Below are positions 5,684 through 10,785 of a stretch of 10,785 nucleotides of DNA, piece after piece. The first letter of the stretch is position 1, and every line of letters begins with the position of its first letter. The position numbers were made by a program, and so were the translations under genes. Source of the stretch: Chrysiogenia bacterium (GTDB lineage Bacteria; JAGRBM01); assembly GCA_020434085.1 (NCBI GenBank), contig JAGRBM010000177.1, positions 1-10,785 on the forward strand. Reading direction: 5' to 3'. The notes under the pieces were generated by a model, which ran no database searches, was not told where the DNA came from, and saw only the letters and a list, made by a program, of their open reading frames with translations.

Positions 5684-7141
5684 ATGAGCACGGATTTTGA
5701 AATGGTCATCGGGCTGGAAGTTCACGTCCAGCTCCAGACAAAGAGCAAGCTCTTCTGCGGGTGCTCGACCTCTTTTGGCAGCGAGCCCAATGCCAACACC
5801 TGTCCGGTGTGTCTGGGCATGCCCGGCGTGCTGCCGGTGCTCAACCGCACGGCCGTGGACTACGCCATTCGCGCGGGCCTGGCGCTCAACTGCCAGATTC
5901 GCAACTACTCGGTCTTCTCACGCAAGAACTACTTCTACCCGGACCTGCCGTTTGGCTACCAGATCTCCCAGTTCGACCTGCCTGTGTGCGAGCATGGCCA
6001 CATCGATCTCGAAGTCCCCACCGGCGAGGGCGAGTTCGCCGAGAAGCACATCGGAATTACGCGCATCCACATGGAGATCGACGCCGGCAAGAGCCTGCAC
6101 GACAGTGCCGGTGACGGGAATGCCTCGCTCATCGATCTCAACCGCGCGGGCGTCCCGCTCATCGAGATCGTGACCGAGCCGGACTTCCGCACGCCCGCCG
6201 AGACGACCGAATACCTGCGCACCCTGCGTTCGATCATTCGCTACCTGGGAATCTCCGACGGCAACATGCAGGAAGGTTCCATGCGCTGCGACGCCAATGT
6301 CTCGGTGCGCCCACGTGGCAGCGACAAGCTCGGAACCCGCGCCGAGATCAAGAACGTGAACTCCTTCAAGTTCATCGAGAAGGCGATTCTCTACGAAGCC
6401 AGCCGCCAGGAAGCACTCATCCGTGACGGCAAGGAAGTGGTGCAGGAGACGCGCCTGTTCGACTCGAACGCGGGCGTAACGCGTTCCATGCGTTCGAAGG
6501 AAGAGGCCCACGACTATCGCTACTTCCCCGAGCCCGACCTGATGCCGCTGCAGATCTCGGATAAGTGGATCTCGGATGTTCGCGAGAGCCTGCCCGAACT
6601 GCCCGTGGCCAAGCGCGAGCGCTTCCTCAAGGAATACGGGCACACCCAGGAAGAGGCGGGCGTCCTGAGCGGCGACCGCGCACTGGCCGAGTATTTCGAG
6701 GACGTGGCCAAGCACAGCGGCGACGCGCGCGGCTCGACCAACTGGATCAAGAACGAACTGATGCGCGAGCTCTCCAACGAGGGACACAGCATCGAGGAAT
6801 CCCCCATCTCCGCGAAGGACATGGCCGGCCTGCTCGCGCTCATCAAGGACGGGACGATCTCCGGCAAGATTGCCAAGGACGTCTTTGCCGAGATGTACAA
6901 GACCTCCAAGGCGCCCGATGTGATCGTCGAGGAGAAGGGCCTCAAGCAGATCGCCGACGACAGCTCGATCCGCCCGATCTGCGAAGAAATCGTTGCCGCC
7001 AACCCCGGTCAGGTTGAACAATATAGGGGTGGCAAGCAGGCCCTCTTCGGATTCTTCGTCGGACAGGTCATGAAGCAGACCAAGGGCAAGGCCAATCCCA
7101 AGATGGTCAACGAGATCCTCAAGGAGCTTCTCGATCAATAG
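5684..7141 (+). CDS. gatB: Glu-tRNA(Gln)/Asp-tRNA(Asn) amidotransferase subunit B
   Basis: This 485-residue subunit phosphorylates the misacyl-tRNA with ATP and transfers ammonia from GatA. It begins [19 protein letters not shown]. The zinc-site cysteines C25, C27, C40 and C43 are all present (FCGC and CPVC), followed by [17 protein letters not shown] and [13 protein letters not shown] near residues 198-210. [10 protein letters not shown] follows at 221-230. A helical domain and a C-terminal YqeY-type tRNA-binding tail (about 340-485, ending [15 protein letters not shown]) complete the protein. The same frame is open upstream to 5570 inside gatA, but ATG 5684 is chosen because it starts the conserved N-terminus and follows GGAGAG (5669-5674). 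The gap to gatA is 22 bp. Confidence 0.97.
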   Translation: MSTDFEMVIGLEVHVQLQTKSKLFCGCSTSFGSEPNANTCPVCLGMPGVLPVLNRTAVDYAIRAGLALNCQIRNYSVFSRKNYFYPDLPFGYQISQFDLPVCEHGHIDLEVPTGEGEFAEKHIGITRIHMEIDAGKSLHDSAGDGNASLIDLNRAGVPLIEIVTEPDFRTPAETTEYLRTLRSIIRYLGISDGNMQEGSMRCDANVSVRPRGSDKLGTRAEIKNVNSFKFIEKAILYEASRQEALIRDGKEVVQETRLFDSNAGVTRSMRSKEEAHDYRYFPEPDLMPLQISDKWISDVRESLPELPVAKRERFLKEYGHTQEEAGVLSGDRALAEYFEDVAKHSGDARGSTNWIKNELMRELSNEGHSIEESPISAKDMAGLLALIKDGTISGKIAKDVFAEMYKTSKAPDVIVEEKGLKQIADDSSIRPICEEIVAANPGQVEQYRGGKQALFGFFVGQVMKQTKGKANPKMVNEILKELLDQ

Positions 7142-7168
7142 GAGAAACCCCCGCGTGGAGCCCGATCG

Positions 7169-9604
7169 ATGAAACGCTGGCTGGTGCGTGCGCTGCTGGC
7201 GCTGGTCGGGCTCTATGTGCTCGCGGGGACACTGGCCTGGCTGGTGCCGCTCGAATCCAAGCGCACGATGCTCACTCGCGCGCTCACCCCCTCGGACAAG
7301 TGGAAAGTCTCGGTCGGTGCCATTCGGCTCAACCTCTGGACCGGCCTCTCGGCCGAGGTGGAGGAGATCCGCCTCTACCGCGACCGTCCGGGTTCGCAGC
7401 TCGAAGTTCTCTCGATCGAATCGGCGCGCCTGACCTGGCCGCTCCGTTCGCTCTTCAAGCGGGAACGCGCGCTGCAGGTGCGTATCGATTCGCCCCGCCT
7501 GCTGGTGGCCTACGCATTCGAGAGCGACACGCCGCCGAGCATTCCGACCACCCATGCCGAGGCGACGGGGCTGGTCCGTCGTCAGGTGCTCGAATCTCCG
7601 GACTGGCGCACCCTGCGCACGGTGGCCGGCGGCCTGGTGGCCATGCAGCTCTCCCTGAGCAGCTCGCTCAAGGAAATCGGGCCCGAGGCGCGCATCGATC
7701 GTTTCGAGGTGCGCAACGGCAACGTCGAAATCTCGTTCCCGCCACTGCTCGGTGGCGAGACCGTCGCGGTGGTGGCCGAGGGGCTGAACCTCGTGTCCTC
7801 GGCGCCCCATCCCGACCATCCCGGAACCCTGTGGGCGGGCGGCACGCTGGCCGTCGGTGCCGAGCGGCGCGAGCTTTTTGCCACCGGGCTCATCGAAACG
7901 AGCCATGCGGATTCCCCCGATGAAACCGAATATCTGCTACCCAACCTGATCGTCCAGCTCGGCGAAGTGCCCATGCAGGTCCGCGCGCGTATCGGCGGCG
8001 ATCTCAACGCGCTCGCACGCGAAGCCAGTGCATTCTCGGGTAGTCGGAGCGATGATGATGATGACGACAACGACAGCCCCGAGCCCCCAACCGGGAGCGC
8101 CGCGCTGGAGCAACAACGCCCGCCGCCGCCGCAGGAGAGCGCCGAACAGTTCGGCGACCTGAGCCTCCACATCGCCAACGGTGTGGAATCACTCGGGCCC
8201 CTCTGGACGCCGCTCATGGCGCCCGGGTTCGAGTGGAAACTGCTGGGCGGGGTGGACCTCTCGCTTTCGCTGCAACGGCGCAACGGCAAGTTGCGCAGCG
8301 CGTTCGAAGTGGACATGACCCAGACCGGGCTGCTGCGCGCGGGATGGTTCCACAAACCGCGAAACATTCCGGCAAAAATTGCCGTGACTTCCGCGCGTGA
8401 CGAACGCTCTTCGAGCGTGCTCGACGTGCAGCTCGCGCTGGCCGATCTGCGCGTGGAAATGGGCGGTCTCTACCGCGACGACGGTGACAAGGCGGCGACC
8501 CTGCAGTTTCACGGGCGCGCCGACTCCCTCAAGGGGCTGGCGCCGCTGGTGGAGGGAGGGCGCCTCGCAACGGCGGAGCCCTCCGGGCTGCGTCTGAAAG
8601 GCGAGGCGGTTCTTCATCGCAGACCGATCCCGCGCGCGGAGATTCGTCTGGAGGAACTCTCGCTCCATGCGGGCAATTCCGACCTGCACATTGCGGGCGA
8701 TGTTGCCATGGGCGAGCAGTTCGCAACGGATCTCAGCGTGCTCTCAAACGAAATGATTCCCGGCGACTGGCTCTCCGAGCGTGGTCGCGAGGCGCTGGGC
8801 CCGCTGGCGATTTTCTTGAGCGTCCCGCTCGATTCAATGGAGATGCGGCTCATCACCGACAGCACCGCGGTTTCCATCCGCGGCATTCGCGCGCGGTGGG
8901 CCGAGGGGGAACTCCAGGGGCACGGTCGCTACCTTCGGAGTTCCTGCCGCGGCGAGGGTCAGCTCGCACTCATTCGCAGCCGCCTGGGCGCCGCCGGGGA
9001 GAGTCTTGGCGCGGGGCAGGTGGTCGACGGTCTCTCGGAAGCGCGCCTTTCAGTGCTCGGCGAAGTCGGGCGCGACCTTCCCTGCACGGGCGGGAGTCCC
9101 GGGCCCATCGATGCCTGGGGCGCGAACCTGGAAGTCTTTGCCGAAAACATGTATCTGCCTGTGCTCTCGGGTGTGAGCGGGGCCGACGCGACCTCCCTGG
9201 CAGCTGCGCTGGGGATTCAGTTCGATCCGATTCCCGAGATCCGCGAGGGCCGGGGAACGCTTCGCTGGCAGGGGCGGCGCGCGCGGCTGGAGAGTTTCCA
9301 GCTCAATGCCGATCCGCTGCAGGTCAGCATCTCCGGAGAGCTGGGTGAGTTCGGCGACCAGCTCGAACTGAGCGGCGAGCTGATCGGGCCCGCGCCCAAG
9401 GGCGGGCTCGCGGGCAGCGTGCTCGGCAATCTTTTCGGGCAGGGCACGCCGCTACGTCTTCCAATCCAGATTCGCGGGACCTGGGCGGCGCCGGAAATTC
9501 TACTCGACAGCGAGGGGCTGAGCGTGAGGGAGCTTCTCAAGCGTAACGCCGATGCCGCCACCGAGGCGCGGGGGATGCCGATCCCGCAGGCAACAGAGGA
9601 ATGA
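7169..9604 (+). CDS. AsmA-like membrane-anchored periplasmic protein
   Basis: The 811-residue product has a positively charged start and one hydrophobic helix (about 5-27), then a long soluble part rich in alternating hydrophobic/polar strands, as in AsmA/TamB-type proteins that form long beta-grooves between inner and outer membrane. The N-terminal stretch with VGAIRLNLWTGLSAEVEEI and the C-terminal LRLPIQIRGTWAAPEILLD are typical of AsmA-like ends. These families are implicated in lipid transport and outer-membrane homeostasis; a role here is inferred from architecture alone. A GspN-like secretion component is a less likely alternative. Residues 291-325 are a low-complexity insert with six Asp in a row (295-300) and a PPPP run. 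The start ATG lies 9 bases after GGAG (7156-7159), and 27 bp after gatB. Its position between gatB and mtnA is unexplained. Confidence 0.7.
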   Translation: MKRWLVRALLALVGLYVLAGTLAWLVPLESKRTMLTRALTPSDKWKVSVGAIRLNLWTGLSAEVEEIRLYRDRPGSQLEVLSIESARLTWPLRSLFKRERALQVRIDSPRLLVAYAFESDTPPSIPTTHAEATGLVRRQVLESPDWRTLRTVAGGLVAMQLSLSSSLKEIGPEARIDRFEVRNGNVEISFPPLLGGETVAVVAEGLNLVSSAPHPDHPGTLWAGGTLAVGAERRELFATGLIETSHADSPDETEYLLPNLIVQLGEVPMQVRARIGGDLNALAREASAFSGSRSDDDDDDNDSPEPPTGSAALEQQRPPPPQESAEQFGDLSLHIANGVESLGPLWTPLMAPGFEWKLLGGVDLSLSLQRRNGKLRSAFEVDMTQTGLLRAGWFHKPRNIPAKIAVTSARDERSSSVLDVQLALADLRVEMGGLYRDDGDKAATLQFHGRADSLKGLAPLVEGGRLATAEPSGLRLKGEAVLHRRPIPRAEIRLEELSLHAGNSDLHIAGDVAMGEQFATDLSVLSNEMIPGDWLSERGREALGPLAIFLSVPLDSMEMRLITDSTAVSIRGIRARWAEGELQGHGRYLRSSCRGEGQLALIRSRLGAAGESLGAGQVVDGLSEARLSVLGEVGRDLPCTGGSPGPIDAWGANLEVFAENMYLPVLSGVSGADATSLAAALGIQFDPIPEIREGRGTLRWQGRRARLESFQLNADPLQVSISGELGEFGDQLELSGELIGPAPKGGLAGSVLGNLFGQGTPLRLPIQIRGTWAAPEILLDSEGLSVRELLKRNADAATEARGMPIPQATEE

Positions 9605-9614
9605 GGATTGAGCG

Positions 9615-10664
9615 ATGACAATTCGTCCGGTTCAGTGGAAAAAGGGGGAGGTCGTGCTGATCGATCAGCGCGTGCTTCCCGGCAAGGAAATCTACAACAG
9701 CTACCGCACGGTGGAATCGGTGGCGCGCGCAATCGAGACGATGGTCGTGCGCGGCGCGCCGGCCATCGGCGTGACGGCGGCGCTGGGCGTGCGCCTGGTT
9801 GTCGAAAAGAACAAGGCAACGAGCGCGGCGCCTCTTCGCAAGGCACTTCTCAAGGCCATCGAGCGCCTTGGGGCCACGCGCCCGACGGCGGTGAACCTGT
9901 TCTGGGCGCTTGAGCGGATGCGCAAGGTCGCGGCCGATGAATCCCTCGATACACCCGCCAAACTGAAGCGCGCCATCGCGGCCGAGGCCGATGCGGTATT
10001 TCAGGACGAGCTCGATGCCTCGCGCGCGCTCTCGGACTTCGGCTCCCAGCTCATTGGCAAGGGCGCACGGGTACTCACCCACTGCAACGCCGGCGCGTTG
10101 GCGACGGCGGGTGACTACGGCACGGCACTCGGCGTGGTGAAGGCCGCGCATCTCGAAGGCAAGGCAATCACCGTTTATGCCGATGAAACGCGCCCCTTCC
10201 TGCAGGGCGCGCGCCTCACGGCGTGGGAGCTCTGCAAGGAGAACATTCCCTCGTTCCTGATTACCGATTCCATGGCCGGGCACCTGATGAGCCGTGGCGA
10301 GATCGACGTCATTGTCGTGGGCGCCGACCGCGTGGCGGCCAACGGCGATACCGCGAACAAGATCGGGACCTACACTCTTTCGGTACTGGCCAGGGAGAAC
10401 AAGATCCCCTTCTACGTGGCCGCGCCGCTCTCGACGATCGATCTGGCAACGAAGACCGGAAAGGACATTCCGATCGAGGAACGCCACGAACGCGAGGTCA
10501 CCCACGCGGGCGGGCGCCGCGTTGCGCCCGAGGGGATGGCCGTTCGCAATCCTGCATTTGATGTTACGCCTGCAAAATACGTCTCGGCGATCATCACGGA
10601 GGTCGGCATTGCACGCCCGCCGTTCAAGAAGTCACTGGCGGAGCTCAAGCGCGTGGTCGGCTGA
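9615..10664 (+). CDS. mtnA: S-methyl-5-thioribose-1-phosphate isomerase
   Basis: The 349-residue cytosolic enzyme converts methylthioribose-1-phosphate to methylthioribulose-1-phosphate in the methionine salvage pathway. Related routes use the same enzyme to recycle 5-deoxyribose-1-phosphate. It belongs to the eIF2B-alpha/beta/delta-like isomerase family. RGAPAIGV (46-53), the catalytic cysteine C157 in LTHCNAGALATAGDYGTALG, DETRPFLQGARLTAWEL and the catalytic aspartate D238 in VGADRVAANGDTANKIGTY are all present, and length is normal. These residues favour MtnA over ribose-1,5-bisphosphate isomerase or a regulatory eIF2B homologue. It starts 10 bp after the AsmA-like gene with AGGA (9604-9607) upstream, so it is probably the last gene of the gatCAB operon. 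No other salvage gene (mtnK, B, C, D) is in the window. Confidence 0.96.
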   Translation: MTIRPVQWKKGEVVLIDQRVLPGKEIYNSYRTVESVARAIETMVVRGAPAIGVTAALGVRLVVEKNKATSAAPLRKALLKAIERLGATRPTAVNLFWALERMRKVAADESLDTPAKLKRAIAAEADAVFQDELDASRALSDFGSQLIGKGARVLTHCNAGALATAGDYGTALGVVKAAHLEGKAITVYADETRPFLQGARLTAWELCKENIPSFLITDSMAGHLMSRGEIDVIVVGADRVAANGDTANKIGTYTLSVLARENKIPFYVAAPLSTIDLATKTGKDIPIEERHEREVTHAGGRRVAPEGMAVRNPAFDVTPAKYVSAIITEVGIARPPFKKSLAELKRVVG

Positions 10665-10683
10665 CTACTTTCCCGAACAACAA

Positions 10684-10714
10684 AAAGCGGCGCCCGGAGG
10701 GCGCCGCTTTCTTT
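10684..10714. terminator. bidirectional rho-independent terminator
   Basis: AAAGCGGCGCCC (10684-10695) pairs perfectly over 12 bases with GGGCGCCGCTTT (10699-10710) around a GGA loop. The plus strand continues CTTT after the stem, 19 bases past the mtnA stop. On the minus strand the stem is followed by TTTTTG, a better U-tract, so it can also end the convergent gene whose stop is at 10734. Confidence 0.88.
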
Positions 10715-10733
10715 GATGCGTTTGAATTGGGCC

Positions 10734-10785
10734 TCAGGCTTCGTCGGTGGCTTCGCCTTCTTCGAACTCGACCTCGGAGGCCACA
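10734..10785 (-). CDS. unknown protein, acidic C-terminal end only
   Basis: The minus strand is open from the right edge to a TGA at 10736-10734 and reads VASEVEFEEGEATDEA, with the G/C third-base preference of the neighbouring genes. Eight of 16 residues are Glu or Asp. The stop lies 23 bases before the hairpin terminator, the usual distance. I cannot identify the protein from this tail. The plus-strand alternative (ATG 10716) has no ribosome site and begins directly at the terminator, so it is less likely. Confidence 0.55.
   Translation of the reverse strand, partial: VASEVEFEEGEATDEA

Noticed and set aside
4192-5709. Long minus-strand frame antisense to gatA
   Set aside because: It mirrors gatA codon structure and has no recognisable motifs.
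5918-7906. Long minus-strand frame antisense to gatB and the AsmA-like gene
   Set aside because: It crosses a gene boundary of two well-supported plus-strand genes, and its composition is that of an antisense shadow.
9537-10505. Long minus-strand frame antisense to mtnA
   Set aside because: mtnA is certain from its catalytic motifs; the antisense translation has no domain.
10716-10785. Plus-strand frame starting at ATG 10716 after the terminator
   Set aside because: No ribosome binding site and no room for a promoter between the terminator and the ATG; the minus-strand reading fits the convergent terminator better.
1-10785. tRNA, rRNA, CRISPR array, insertion sequence, toxin-antitoxin or phage genes
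   Set aside because: No such pattern was found on either strand; the only clear repeat is the inverted repeat at 730-789.

Overview
The window is GC-rich, densely coding DNA from a Gram-negative bacterium. Evidence for this is the strong G/C third-position bias, the tRNA-dependent amidotransferase operon gatCAB, an AsmA-like envelope protein and a PrsR-like sigma-54 activator. A deltaproteobacterial or myxococcal-type lineage would fit. No rRNA or clade-diagnostic gene is present, so that placement is inference.

Left part (1-1783). The C-terminal 242 codons of a ThiO/DAO-type FAD-dependent amine oxidase run into a convergent gene for an AEC (auxin efflux carrier) family permease. The space between their two stop codons is exactly one 60-bp element (730-789), a perfect 26-bp inverted repeat. 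Each half looks like a REP unit with a GTAG foot. A 118-bp region separates the permease from the divergent regulator gene.

Middle (1787-3901). A response regulator with receiver, AAA+ sigma-54-interaction and Fis-type HTH domains is followed by a 600-bp gene-free stretch that is much more A+T-rich than the rest. This stretch holds the most interesting signal. A near-consensus sigma-54 promoter (-24/-12, 3557-3571) lies about 100 bp downstream of a possible activator site. It is followed by about 150 bp that fold into three consecutive stem-loops, the last terminator-like with a GAAA tetraloop. I read this as a candidate sigma-54-dependent small RNA beside its likely activator, an arrangement similar to luxO/qrr1. 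An alternative is an attenuating leader for the downstream operon.

Right part (3902-10664). gatC, gatA, gatB, a large AsmA-like protein gene and mtnA lie on one strand with gaps of 2, 22, 27 and 10 bp, so they probably form one operon. GatCAB makes Gln-tRNA(Gln) and/or Asn-tRNA(Asn). MtnA isomerises methylthioribose-1-phosphate in sulfur salvage. The AsmA-like protein is a membrane-anchored periplasmic protein with no obvious link to either. A strong hairpin terminator (10684-10714) follows. It is shared with a convergent gene of which only the acidic C-terminal 16 codons are visible at the right edge.

No tRNA, rRNA, CRISPR array, insertion sequence or phage gene was recognised.
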